A stretch of DNA of 64,000 nucleotides from Rhizobium sp. N324 (GTDB lineage Bacteria; Pseudomonadota; Alphaproteobacteria; Rhizobiales; Rhizobiaceae): NCBI RefSeq assembly GCF_001664485.1, contig NZ_CP013635.1, forward strand, positions 248,001 through 312,000, in the 5' to 3' direction. The notes under the pieces are model-generated. The model had not been told where the DNA came from. It worked only from the letters and a program-made list of their open reading frames with translations, and searched no databases. Both the position numbers and the translations under genes were made by a program. Shown here piece after piece: positions 8,147 through 16,453 of the stretch (positions are counted from its first letter, which is position 1; each line of letters starts with the position of its first letter).

Positions 8147-9474
8147 TATCCCTCGCTTTTCGCCAGGACGGGCTCGAACTGCGCGGTCGCGGCCTTGAGT
8201 TCGGCTTCCGGATCGGCGCCGCCAATCATATTGGTGAGACCGACGCCATAGATGTCGCGGAATTCGGTGACCGGAATGATGACCGGCAGCGCCAGCTGCG
8301 AGATCTTGCCGGAACCGACGACGGCATCGAGCCATGCGCCAGGCATCTTGACGCCTTCGCGGACCTTCGCATCCTCGAGCACGGACTGGCGGAAAGGAAC
8401 GCCGGCGCCGGCCTGCAGCAGACGGGCGCCCATCTCATGCGAGATCGCCCATTGGCAGAAGAGGTAAGCCGCTTCCTTTTTCTGGCTTGCAGCGACGACG
8501 CCAAGCCCGTCGCCGAAGGTTCCGGCAGCCTGTGCCTTCGGGCCTTTCGGCATGATGCCGTAACCGACCTGGCCGACGACGCGCGATTTTTCCGGATTTT
8601 CGATCGGCGGCGCAAAGCCGACGCCATCCAGCCACATGCCGATCTTGCCCTGCAGGAAGGCCGACTGGGCCTCGGCCCAGTTGAAGCCGGAGACGCCGGG
8701 AGGGGCGGTCTTGGTCATCAGCCTCTGGTAGAGCTTGGCGGCATCGACCGCTTCCGGCGAAGTCGTGCGCAGCTTGCCATCGGGGCCGAGCGGGCTCGAA
8801 CCATAACCTAGCAGCAGCGACGTCCAGACCGGCGTATTGGCGTTTTTCAGGCCGCGGGCGACGAAGCCGTAGGTGTTGGTCGACGGATCGGTGAGTGCTT
8901 CGGCCGCACTTGCCAGCTCTTCGAATGTCGTCGGGTAGGAAAGCCCCTTCTTCTCGAACAGCGCCTTGTTCCAGTAGATGATCCAGTAATCCACCGAGAA
9001 GGGAAGAGAACGCAGGACGCCGCCGGCGTCCTTGGCGAAGGCGAGGCCGGCTTCGGCGAAATCACCTTCCGTCAGGGATGGGTCGGTCAGCGCCGGATCC
9101 TTGAGGAAACCGCCGATATCGGCAAGCCAGCCGCCCTTTTCGAACTGCCGCTTCTGGACGTGATAGCTCATATGCACGACGTCGAAACTCGGCTTTCCCG
9201 AGCTGAGCTCGATGGTCGTCTTCTGGCGCTGCTGCTGCTCGGGCGTCGCTTCGGCGTTGACCTTGATGCCGGTGAGCGCCTCGAATTCGGGCAGATACTT
9301 CAGAAGTATTTCGCTGCGCGGGCTCTTGACCAAATTGACCTCGAGCGTGGTCCCGGTAAAGCGCTTCCAGTCGACGGCAGCCGACGCCGAGCGCAAGCCG
9401 AGCATGCTGCTCGCCCCGAAAGCGGCCGTGCCCGCCAGAAAGCCGCGTCTCGTCGGATTCAAAAAAGATGGCAT
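8146..9474 (-). CDS. carbohydrate ABC transporter substrate-binding protein (Tat-exported)
   Basis: A 442-residue family-1 extracellular solute-binding protein. The N-terminus NPTRRGFLAGTAAFGASSML has a twin-arginine motif, so it is probably exported folded by the Tat pathway; cleavage is likely after SASA near residue 33. The body has features of CUT1 sugar-binding proteins (FDVVHMSYHVQ, IIYWNKALFEKKGL, GKIGMWLDG). First structural gene of the transporter, followed by two coupled permeases. It lies 55 nt downstream of the GntR regulator gene on the same strand. Confidence 0.9.
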   Translation of the reverse strand: MPSFLNPTRRGFLAGTAAFGASSMLGLRSASAAVDWKRFTGTTLEVNLVKSPRSEILLKYLPEFEALTGIKVNAEATPEQQQRQKTTIELSSGKPSFDVVHMSYHVQKRQFEKGGWLADIGGFLKDPALTDPSLTEGDFAEAGLAFAKDAGGVLRSLPFSVDYWIIYWNKALFEKKGLSYPTTFEELASAAEALTDPSTNTYGFVARGLKNANTPVWTSLLLGYGSSPLGPDGKLRTTSPEAVDAAKLYQRLMTKTAPPGVSGFNWAEAQSAFLQGKIGMWLDGVGFAPPIENPEKSRVVGQVGYGIMPKGPKAQAAGTFGDGLGVVAASQKKEAAYLFCQWAISHEMGARLLQAGAGVPFRQSVLEDAKVREGVKMPGAWLDAVVGSGKISQLALPVIIPVTEFRDIYGVGLTNMIGGADPEAELKAATAQFEPVLAKSEG

Positions 9475-9529
9475 GGTATTCCTCCTCTTTTTGCCGGCGG
9501 TCTCCTCACCTCCGGCTGATTATTCCCGG

Positions 9530-10207
9530 TTATATCCTCAGCGCACGATCCCTTGCACCGTTGATGTGTGCGACAAGGCTGTTGACGGCGTCCTCCGCCG
9601 ATCGTCGTTCGATCGCTTCGAGCACCTTCAGATGCTCGCCCATGACAGGCCCGACGTGACCCTCGATGCGAAACCGATCCTGGCTGATCAGCCGCATCTT
9701 GATCGAGTTTACCCGGTAGGCATTCGAAATGATGGTATTGCCAAGCGCATCGATAAAGGCGTCATGCATGCCCCAGTCGACGGCCTGCGCGCGCAGTTCC
9801 AGTTCATGCGAGCCATCGCCGCTTCGAATGGCGTCGGCAATATCGCGATGCTGCTTCAAAAGCCCGGCGATCGTCTCGTCCGACGCAGACCGGGTGAAGA
9901 GCGCCACCGCCTCCTTCTCCAGGAACACGCGCAGTTGAAACGCCTCACGGATGAGATTGAGATCGATGTGAGCGATCTGCAACCCCCGCTGCGGCACCGT
10001 CTTGATCAGCCCCTCGGCTTCAAGCCTGGGGATGAGCTCACGGATGGCGCCGAGCGTCAGCCCGGTCAGCTCCACGAGACGGCGCTGCGACACGAACTGG
10101 CCGGGGCGCACATCACGCGCAAGAAGATGGCGCGTGAAGCTCGCATACGCCTTTTCCCGCAGCGTCGGCTGCTCGTCCATTCCGTCCATCGCCTCTTCCC
10201 GCAGCAT
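9530..10207 (-). CDS. GntR-family transcriptional regulator (FCD type)
   Basis: A 225-residue regulator with an N-terminal winged helix (about residues 15-80: LREKAYASF...FVSQRRLVELTGLTLGAIRELIPRLEAEGLI) and an all-helical ligand-sensing C-terminal domain. It lies between a DapA-family lyase gene (6-nt gap) and the sugar transporter, and probably regulates this operon in response to an acid-sugar intermediate. The first ATG has no clear ribosome-binding site; ATGs six and nine codons later are possible starts (GGGAAGAGG precedes the first of these). Confidence 0.87.
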   Translation of the reverse strand: MLREEAMDGMDEQPTLREKAYASFTRHLLARDVRPGQFVSQRRLVELTGLTLGAIRELIPRLEAEGLIKTVPQRGLQIAHIDLNLIREAFQLRVFLEKEAVALFTRSASDETIAGLLKQHRDIADAIRSGDGSHELELRAQAVDWGMHDAFIDALGNTIISNAYRVNSIKMRLISQDRFRIEGHVGPVMGEHLKVLEAIERRSAEDAVNSLVAHINGARDRALRI

Positions 10208-10213
10208 GCCCGA

Positions 10214-11098
10214 CTATGCCGCTTTCGACTGGAAAAGCTTATCGAAAGCCATAACGAGTTGCGCCCGCCCTTCGCCGGATATTGAACCGAGCGGTGGGCG
10301 AACCGCAAGCCAGATCTCCTCCGACATCACGTGTGCCACCATCGCCTTCACGGCCGGGACGACAGGATATTTCAGCAGTTCGGCCACGAACCCCTCGATG
10401 CGGGGGTCGTCCTTGCCTTCTTCGGCCATCAGCTTGACGTCGCGGGGCACAAAATTGGCCATCCCGGAGATTGCCCCCTGGCCGCCGAGCCGCACGCCCT
10501 TGGCGAGATGCCGTTCATCACCCACCAGGATGATGAGATCGCTATGCGCCTTGAGCAGGCTTTCGGTATACGGCCAGTCGCCGGAAGAATCCTTGACGCC
10601 TGTGACGATATTGGGGAAGGCGGTCCGCAGCCTTCCGATCAGCGACACGGTCAGCGGAACCATGGTGAGCGAAGGGAGGTTGTAGACGATGATATCCCGC
10701 GCCTTGTCGCCCAATATGGCGAATACCGCCGAAAACCACTGGAAGACACCGTCGTCGCTGACGTTCTTGAAATAGGACGGCGGGGCAAGAAGGATATTGC
10801 GAACACCCTTGGAAAGAGCGTGATCGGCCTGCATCGCCGCATCCTCGGCGGCGTCGACCAGTACGCCAACGATGATCTTTTCCGCCGCGATCCCGGCATC
10901 GAGGAAGGCCGCAAAGACGCGGTCGCGTTCCCGGCTGCCGATCGAGGAGCCTTCACCCGTCGTCCCGAACAGCGTGACGCTGGAGCATCCGGCAGCAAGG
11001 CACCGTCTTGCCTGCGCGATCATAATCTCGATCGCGATATCGCCATTGCCGTCAAACGGCGTGGCGAGAGCGACTGACAGCCCGAATTTCTGGGTCAA
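10214..11098 (-). CDS. dihydrodipicolinate synthase (DapA)-family lyase/aldolase
   Basis: A 294-residue (beta/alpha)8 class I aldolase-family protein. GTTGEG at 45-50, Tyr139 in IIVYNLPSLT and the Schiff-base Lys169 in GVKDSSGD are all in place. In this context (sugar importer, PfkB kinase, GntR) it more likely splits or dehydrates a 2-keto-3-deoxy sugar acid than makes dihydrodipicolinate. It starts with TTG: GGGAGGGATATA precedes TTG-ACC-CAG and no ATG is available nearby. First gene of the operon, with only 92 bp between it and the end of repC on the same strand. Confidence 0.87.
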   Translation of the reverse strand: MTQKFGLSVALATPFDGNGDIAIEIMIAQARRCLAAGCSSVTLFGTTGEGSSIGSRERDRVFAAFLDAGIAAEKIIVGVLVDAAEDAAMQADHALSKGVRNILLAPPSYFKNVSDDGVFQWFSAVFAILGDKARDIIVYNLPSLTMVPLTVSLIGRLRTAFPNIVTGVKDSSGDWPYTESLLKAHSDLIILVGDERHLAKGVRLGGQGAISGMANFVPRDVKLMAEEGKDDPRIEGFVAELLKYPVVPAVKAMVAHVMSEEIWLAVRPPLGSISGEGRAQLVMAFDKLFQSKAA

Positions 11099-11190
11099 AT
11101 ATATCCCTCCCGATTATTGGGATTGATGTAGCAGAGTGACATGTTAGCTGTAAAGAGGTGATTGCAGGCTGGCCAGCATTGGGTTCTCCC

Positions 11191-12483
11191 TTAACCGGCG
11201 TGCCTTACAGTCGGCCCATTTGCCCGCGCGAGCGCCATCAGCATCGGCCCGATCGCGAACTCGCCTCTTTCGGTCCTGCGGGTGAGATCTCTGAGATAAC
11301 CACCGGGCGAATTGATATGCCCTCCCCTTTCCAGAATGCAGGCAATGACGGTCGCGGCATTTTCCGGGCCCATGCCGGAGCAAGCTTCCTCATAGGCCGA
11401 GGGGCTGACGCCGAGCATCGAGCGCACGATGACCGCGGCCGACATCAGATCTCGCCAATTGCCGATTGTTCCGCCCGGCCCATAGTCGAGGATTTGGGGG
11501 CAGGCTTGGAGAACAAGGGCGAGCGGGAAGGATTTCAGACCTGGGCCTGACACCGGAGCTGCCTTGCCAACCATTCCAACCGACGGCTTGGGTGGCCTCG
11601 GCCTTTGCTTACCCGGCGGTTCGGCCATAGCCTCGTTGTATGTCGCTGCCTTTTCGCCCTGCTTCGTTTCGAAGCTTGGTTCAAGTTCATAAGTTGAGTC
11701 GGGGTTTGAATTCTGTTTGTGACGCTCAATCTGAGACTCATTGGCGTCTATTTTTTGTCTTTTAATCTGCCTTTCCAGCAAGTTGACGGCTTCGTCCCGC
11801 AGCAGGGCCATCTCGTCGAGCAGCGATGCCAGCGCTTCGATGCTCGCCACGCGGGGGATCCTGGCGACGATCGCACGAAACATTACCGTCATCTGCTCCC
11901 AGTCGCCTGGAACCGCTTCTTCGATCGCCGTTGAAATCAGCTTGGAAATGTCTCGCCGACAAACCGTCAGCCGTTCCCGGGTTGCTCTCAGCAGTTCCCG
12001 GTCGGCAATCGTTTGGGCGGCAAGGCCTTCGATCTCGGCCGCACGGGCAAGCAGCGGCGCGACGCTGAAGCCGAAAGCTTCGCCGATGGCGCCAGCCCTG
12101 TCGCGGCGGGCATAACGCTTTCCATTCGGGCTGTCCTTGCGCAGGATCAGGCCAGCCTCGACCAGCACGGCCAGATGCCGCCGGAGTGTGGCCGGCGTCA
12201 TGCCGCGGGCGCGGAGCGAAAGCTGCGCGTTCGAAGGAAAGACGATCAGGCCTTTTTCCTCGGAAATCTCGTCATCGGGATAGAAAGTCAACAGCGCGTC
12301 GAGCACCGTCAGCGCCCGATCGGTCACGCCGAGCGCCGGTCTCGCTTCGCAGATTGCCCTGAACAGCTTCCACTTGCTGCGTTTCATCCCCGGCTCGATG
12401 GTCTCGGCCAGTTGCTGGCTTGCCAGCATGCCAAGCGACATCGGCCGCCGCCCAAAGGGCGTCGTCACATATCCACTCTCCAT
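11191..12483 (-). CDS. repC: replication initiator protein RepC
   Basis: A 430-residue RepC; its N-terminus MESGYVTTPFGRRPMSLGML is the conserved start of rhizobial RepC proteins. A winged-helix DNA-binding region follows (SNAQLSLRARGMTPATLRRHLAVLVEAGLI, about residues 85-115). RepC is the limiting initiator for repABC replicons. Its level is held down by the antisense RNA in the repB-repC spacer and by RepA/RepB repression of the operon promoter. The AT-rich stretch encoding about residues 237-271 is the probable origin. The start follows GAAGGTGAAGGCAA. Confidence 0.96.
   Translation of the reverse strand: MESGYVTTPFGRRPMSLGMLASQQLAETIEPGMKRSKWKLFRAICEARPALGVTDRALTVLDALLTFYPDDEISEEKGLIVFPSNAQLSLRARGMTPATLRRHLAVLVEAGLILRKDSPNGKRYARRDRAGAIGEAFGFSVAPLLARAAEIEGLAAQTIADRELLRATRERLTVCRRDISKLISTAIEEAVPGDWEQMTVMFRAIVARIPRVASIEALASLLDEMALLRDEAVNLLERQIKRQKIDANESQIERHKQNSNPDSTYELEPSFETKQGEKAATYNEAMAEPPGKQRPRPPKPSVGMVGKAAPVSGPGLKSFPLALVLQACPQILDYGPGGTIGNWRDLMSAAVIVRSMLGVSPSAYEEACSGMGPENAATVIACILERGGHINSPGGYLRDLTRRTERGEFAIGPMLMALARANGPTVRHAG
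11670..11775. other. putative origin of replication (AT-rich tract inside repC)
   Basis: A local AT-rich segment (for example TCTATTTTTTGTCTTTTAAT) inside the otherwise GC-rich repC gene. In studied repABC plasmids the origin lies within repC in such an AT-rich tract; the placement here is by analogy only. Confidence 0.5.
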
Positions 12484-12542
12484 TTGCCTTCACCTTCGTT
12501 CAGGCAAAAGAAAACCATCCACCAATTTGGTGCCTAAGACGC

Positions 12543-12571
12543 TTGACTGTGATTCGTGGAAATGCGATTCT
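12543..12571 (+). promoter_or_regulatory. probable promoter of the repABC antisense RNA
   Basis: TTGACT (12543-12548), a 17-bp spacer, then GATTCT (12566-12571) on the plus strand, opposite to repABC. A start near 12578 would give an RNA of about 50 nt ending at the strong terminator at 12595-12631, the size expected for repABC counter-transcribed RNAs. Confidence 0.55.
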
Positions 12572-12577
12572 CGATGT

Positions 12578-12631
12578 GCTTAAGATCTGAGAAGGGCTTC
12601 CACGACGCCGTCGTTGGGGGCCTTTTTCTTT
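12578..12631 (+). ncRNA. repABC counter-transcribed RNA (incompatibility RNA)
   Basis: A small RNA locus in the 154-bp repB-repC spacer, transcribed against repABC. A 12-bp stem (GGCTTCCACGAC at 12595-12606 paired with GTCGTTGGGGGCC at 12610-12622, two G-U pairs and one bulge) is followed by TTTTTCTTTT, a clear intrinsic terminator on the plus strand. Every well-studied repABC plasmid carries such an antisense RNA here; it base-pairs with the leader of repC and lowers its expression, setting copy number and incompatibility. The 5' end is predicted from the promoter only. Confidence 0.78.
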
Positions 12632-12637
12632 TGCGCG

Positions 12638-13639
12638 TTACGCTCCTCTGTGCTTTTTGAACTCCTGGAACAGGCTCTGCAGCCGTTCCTGGACGAACTG
12701 ATCGAAACCGGGTGCGGTCTTGCCGTCGAAGACGAAGGTCGCGCCTGACGCTGTCTTCTTGATCATGACAGGCACACCGCCGACCTCGGTTTTGGCCACT
12801 GCCGGCTTCTGTGCCGCTGTCTTCTTCGTTGCCAGAACCAGTGCCCGTTGAAACCGCTCGTCGCTCGAAATTTTCCGCGCGTCGTCCGCGGACAACTCGG
12901 CGACGATCTTTTCGATATTGGCCTTCTCAAGCCGCTCACCCAGTTCAAGCCATCGCCGGCGGCCGATATCGGGCGCCGCGCCGATGGCGTTGATGAGATC
13001 AAGCGGCACCTGCCGTATGACGATCAACATCCTTGAAAGCGCCGCCTTGTCGACGGCGAGTGCCGCCATGATCACATCGCGGCCGAAGCTGCGGTCTTCA
13101 AGCCTTGAGGCGAAGAGCGCGCGTTCGATATAGGAAAGATTGGTTCGGGCGCTGTTTTCCTGGCCTTGGCTGACGACCAGCTGACCATCGGTCAGGTCGC
13201 GGACGACCGCGCGCACCCTGATGCCGAGCTCTTTGGTGGCGGCCAGGCGACGATGACCGTAGGCGACCTGGTAGCGTCCCCTGGTTTCGGGATGCGGGCG
13301 GACGAGGATCGGAACCTGCTGCCCATGCTCACGGATCTGTTCGACAAGCTGTGCCAACTCGGCCGCATCGATCGCCAATCTGTCGCTGACGAAGGACGCG
13401 TCGATCAGGCCGGCATCGAGTTCGACGATGGCCTGGCCGGCGGCGAGCTGCCGTTCCAGCTCACTCGCCCGCTCCATTTTTTCGGTAATGTTGCCGAGTG
13501 TCTTGGTAATGCCGCCGACCGGGGCCGCACTGCGCTCCTGCGGCACGAATCCAGCGATCGGGCGATTGTCGCGCGGTGCGACAGTTTCCACCCTCGCCGG
13601 GCTCGGAGCGGAGATTTCGATGAGATTCTTACGCGCCAT
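12638..13639 (-). CDS. repB: plasmid partitioning protein RepB (ParB family)
   Basis: A 333-residue ParB-family protein starting MARKNLIEISAPSPARVE. The ParB N-domain is readable: IREHGQQVPILVRPHPETRGRYQVAYGHRRLAA near residues 105-135, then a helix-turn-helix region (SFGRDVIMAALAVDKAALSRML, about 180-205). It binds the plasmid centromere (parS), acts with RepA in segregation and helps repress repABC transcription. It lies 4 nt after repA and 154 bp before repC, as in other repABC operons. I could not identify its parS site in the window. Confidence 0.95.
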   Translation of the reverse strand: MARKNLIEISAPSPARVETVAPRDNRPIAGFVPQERSAAPVGGITKTLGNITEKMERASELERQLAAGQAIVELDAGLIDASFVSDRLAIDAAELAQLVEQIREHGQQVPILVRPHPETRGRYQVAYGHRRLAATKELGIRVRAVVRDLTDGQLVVSQGQENSARTNLSYIERALFASRLEDRSFGRDVIMAALAVDKAALSRMLIVIRQVPLDLINAIGAAPDIGRRRWLELGERLEKANIEKIVAELSADDARKISSDERFQRALVLATKKTAAQKPAVAKTEVGGVPVMIKKTASGATFVFDGKTAPGFDQFVQERLQSLFQEFKKHRGA

Positions 13640-13643
13640 CTAT

Positions 13644-14837
13644 CTACTTCCTCCCCCAGGTCGAGCGGATATGCGCCTCGATCTCGCTGTTCACGAGATT
13701 GAGCGACTCCAGCGCCCGGTCATAGGTGCCGCGGGTGAACTGCGACCGCTCCACCTCGTAAAGGGTCTGCTTGGTGACACCGGCGTCGGAGACCGCCGTC
13801 GACTTCACCATCGCATTGCGAAGCATTCGATTGCCGAAGATCGCCCGCATGAAGCCGGTCATCTGGCTTTGCGGCCCGTCGTTCGGCTCGAACCGCGTCA
13901 CCAGATACCGCATCCAGTCATAGCTGGTGCGCCCGCCGGCCTTCTCTACGACCGACATCAGCTCGCTCGTCATCGTTAGAAACTGCGACATCGACATGAC
14001 ATCGAGCATCTGCGGATGGACCGTGATCAACACCGAGGTCGCCGCGCAGAGCGCCGACATCGTCAGGAAACCCAGCTGCGGCGGGCAGTCGATCACGACG
14101 ACGTCGTAAAGGCTTTCGATCTCCGTCAAGACCTCGCCGATGCGGGCAAAGAACATCGTCTCGGCCCTACCCGAAGACATCGCCTTCGGCGTCTCGTGCT
14201 CGAATTCCATCAGCTCGAGATTGCCGGGAATGAGATGCAGATTGGGCGTGTAGGTGGCGCGCACGATGTCGGCGATGGGACGCGGCTGCTCGTAGCGGAT
14301 CGCGCCGTAGATCGTTTCGCCCTCGCCGACGTCGAATTCCGGCTGATGGCCGAACAAGGCGGACAGGGAAGCCTGCGGGTCGAGATCGACGGCGAGCACG
14401 CGGTAACCCCTCAGCGCCATGAACTGGGCCAGATGGGCCGCGGTCGTGGTCTTGCCGGACCCCCCCTTGAAATTCATGACGGAGACGATCTGGAGCTTTT
14501 CCCCCGGCCTGCGAGCCGGCACATATTTCGGCGTTCCATTTCGCTCGTCGAGGACCCGGCGAATCCGGTCCATATCGACTGCGCTGTAGAGCCGCCGCCC
14601 GTTTGCCAGCGGATCGGGCCCGTGGCCGTCGGCGGCCACCTGCCGGAGATAACCTTCGCCGATGCCGATGAAGGCCGCAGCTTCCGCCGGTGAAAATGTT
14701 CTGATGGTCTTTTGGGAAAGCGGCGGGAAGATTTTTGCCTGATGCTGCTGAAGTTGATAGGACAACTCCTTCGCGTCTGTTGCCAGAAGCGAAGGGAGAT
14801 GCTCTTGATCGTCCTGAAGAGCAAGACTCGGCTGCAT
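13644..14837 (-). CDS. repA: plasmid partitioning ATPase RepA (ParA family)
   Basis: A 397-residue ParA-type ATPase with an N-terminal MerR-like DNA-binding region (about residues 45-95: SPAEAAAFIGIGEGYLRQVA) and the deviant Walker A KGGSGKTT at 124-131, followed by AVDLDPQASLS. It drives plasmid segregation with RepB and autorepresses the operon. First gene of repABC. Its ATG lies 16 bp from the nearer arm of a 10-bp inverted repeat that probably serves as operator. The ribosome-binding site is weak (GGGAAATAGATC). Confidence 0.96.
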   Translation of the reverse strand: MQPSLALQDDQEHLPSLLATDAKELSYQLQQHQAKIFPPLSQKTIRTFSPAEAAAFIGIGEGYLRQVAADGHGPDPLANGRRLYSAVDMDRIRRVLDERNGTPKYVPARRPGEKLQIVSVMNFKGGSGKTTTAAHLAQFMALRGYRVLAVDLDPQASLSALFGHQPEFDVGEGETIYGAIRYEQPRPIADIVRATYTPNLHLIPGNLELMEFEHETPKAMSSGRAETMFFARIGEVLTEIESLYDVVVIDCPPQLGFLTMSALCAATSVLITVHPQMLDVMSMSQFLTMTSELMSVVEKAGGRTSYDWMRYLVTRFEPNDGPQSQMTGFMRAIFGNRMLRNAMVKSTAVSDAGVTKQTLYEVERSQFTRGTYDRALESLNLVNSEIEAHIRSTWGRK

Positions 14838-14853
14838 GATCTATTTCCCAAAT

Positions 14854-14894
14854 AACTGCGCAATTTTGAACGAAAGTGCTTCAGTTGCGCAGTT
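14854..14894. promoter_or_regulatory. inverted repeat upstream of repA, probable RepA/RepB operator
   Basis: Perfect 10-bp arms AACTGCGCAA (14854-14863) and TTGCGCAGTT (14885-14894), 21 bp apart. The repeat lies between the repA start codon and a possible minus-strand promoter (TTGTAA ... CATATG, upstream of the repeat). RepA/RepB autorepression through a palindrome near the repA promoter is established for repABC plasmids. Confidence 0.6.
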
Positions 14895-15053
14895 ACCATA
14901 TGCCGCGATTCGTGACCGAATTACAAATGCTTAACCAAAAGGCCGGTCCAGGCACGCGAAACGGGAGCGGGAATCTGGCGGTTTCATCGACCAATCGGCA
15001 GGTGATTCGCACCCGACCGGGCTATTGACCAGCAAGGCCGCTGCCTCGTTATG

Positions 15054-15080
15054 CACATGAAATTCATTGAATTTTATGTG
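15054..15080. promoter_or_regulatory. 27-bp near-perfect palindrome upstream of repA
   Basis: CACAT(G)AAATTCA-T-TGAATTT(T)ATGTG, symmetric about position 15067 with a single mismatched pair, in the non-coding control region about 215 bp upstream of repA. It is unlike the GC-centred 16-bp repABC parS I recall. It could be a centromere-like site, a regulator's operator, or a terminator for leftward transcription. Confidence 0.45.
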
Positions 15081-15268
15081 ACACCGCCGGCGGGATGGAA
15101 AGGTTCCGCCTGACTATCCGCCGCCGTCTTTCTATCCGGTTCGAATATGTCCATGCTTTCCATCTTGCCGCTCGCGTCGGTCAGGTCGAGACGATAGCCG
15201 GAAGCCTGTAGCGTCCGCTGGCGCCCGGCCGTTTGCCGGACGTAGTGACGCCCGATGATCTCGCGCCA
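15074..15268 (-). pseudogene. short coding-like fragment without a start codon
   Basis: On the minus strand a 64-codon frame begins right after a TGA and ends at 15074. It reads WREIIGRHYVRQTAGRQ ... DASGKMESMDIFEP ... HPAGGVT with rhizobial-looking codon use, but no ATG, GTG or TTG in its first half. It may be the 3' remnant of a gene whose beginning was lost. The family was not recognised. The rest of the 14838-15296 stretch shows only the two palindromes. Confidence 0.25.
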
Positions 15269-15296
15269 TCACCCGCCTTGGCTTTAGGGATGGAAC

Positions 15297-16178
15297 TTAC
15301 GCGTCGCCTAACAGTCGCGAAAGCGTCTTGGCGTTCTTGAGGGCATTGGCGTCTCTGTCGTTGTTGAAGTAGGCCCAAACGGTCTTCGCACCACTGCTCT
15401 TTATTCGGTCGGCCCAGACTGACAGTTCGGCTTCGCTGTAATCGTGGCGGTACCATTTCGTGGTCCCATGAAAGCGAACATAAATATCGTCTGCGGTCTT
15501 CACCAATTCATCCGGAAGACGCGGCCCGCTACATGAGCAGAAGATCGCACCGGCCGCTTCAAACTGGCGGAACACCTCATCGTTCCACCAACTTTTGTGG
15601 CGGAATTCAACAACATTCCGGCGGCACGGATCGAGCTGCCGAAGGATTAGGTCCAGAGTGTCGGGGGAATAGCGGACGCTTGGCGGCAGCTGGAAGAGGA
15701 AGCACCCCATGCGCTCACCGAGCATATCCGCGACATAACCGAAATCTCTGATCAATTCCCCGCAATCTTCGAAACGCCTGATATGCGTAATGAGCTCGCA
15801 CACCTTGATCGTATAGACGAAATCGCCGTTCGCCTGGCGAAGCCAGGTTTTGACCGCGGCGACTGTCGGCCACGAATAGAACGGAGCGTTCAGCTCGACC
15901 GTCTTAAACTCTCGTTCGTAAAACGAGAACCATTGATTTCGAGGAGCATCGGCCGGATAAAACAGACCCTGCCAGTGCCAGTAATACCAGCCCGAGCAGC
16001 CGATATTGAGCCTGCGCTTACCTTCGCACGCGGATGCCGCTACCTCTCGCTGCTCCGATTTGATCCGGGCTTCGTGCATCTTCGCAGCACGTTCGACGTT
16101 GGCCTCGCGCTGCTTGCGACGCCGCTCTTCCCGCCGCGCCTTCCGCCTCTCCCGGTCATCCGTCGACATCTCCGGCAC
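15297..16178 (-). CDS. DUF72 (YecE-like) TIM-barrel protein
   Basis: A 293-residue DUF72 protein. After a highly charged, probably coiled N-terminal lead (residues 1-50, RERRKARREERRRKQ), the domain starts at LNIGCSGWYYWHWQGLFYP and shows ELNAPFYSWPT, FLFQLPPSVRY, VVEFRHKSWW and YVRFHGTTKWY, all family hallmarks. DUF72 proteins adopt a TIM-barrel fold; their enzymatic role is not established. The basic N-terminal extension suggests nucleic-acid binding, as inference only. The start may be the ATG at 16178 or the one four codons later. Confidence 0.9.
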   Translation of the reverse strand: MPEMSTDDRERRKARREERRRKQREANVERAAKMHEARIKSEQREVAASACEGKRRLNIGCSGWYYWHWQGLFYPADAPRNQWFSFYEREFKTVELNAPFYSWPTVAAVKTWLRQANGDFVYTIKVCELITHIRRFEDCGELIRDFGYVADMLGERMGCFLFQLPPSVRYSPDTLDLILRQLDPCRRNVVEFRHKSWWNDEVFRQFEAAGAIFCSCSGPRLPDELVKTADDIYVRFHGTTKWYRHDYSEAELSVWADRIKSSGAKTVWAYFNNDRDANALKNAKTLSRLLGDA

Positions 16179-16453
16179 GTCAAAGCTTCCATGTGTATGC
16201 CGGCTTCAAACATCCCTAGTGTGCATGGCGACGAACCGGCCGGCAGTAGCCTCGATTGCAGGTGTTCAACTTCGAAGGAAACCATCTGTTCCGCAGAGAC
16301 CGCGGCGACACCGCCCGGATAGAGCCTGAAGCATGAACCACGTTCAGCACCTGTGCAAAAAGCCCGACGTCCTGCGCGTTGTCAGTGCCTTGCCACGGTG
16401 CACCACGACCGGACCAGGGGTCGATCCGATCGCGGAACCGCAGCGCAGGTCGC

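Noticed and set aside
11168..11177. GCTGGCCAGC palindrome after repC as parS
   Set aside because: Only 10 bp, and the flanks do not fit the GTT...AAC 16-bp repABC parS pattern I recall.
16179..16453. A remnant gene between DUF72 and the secreted hydrolase
   Set aside because: The minus-strand frame has no recognisable motif, start or ribosome-binding site; I see nothing supportable there.
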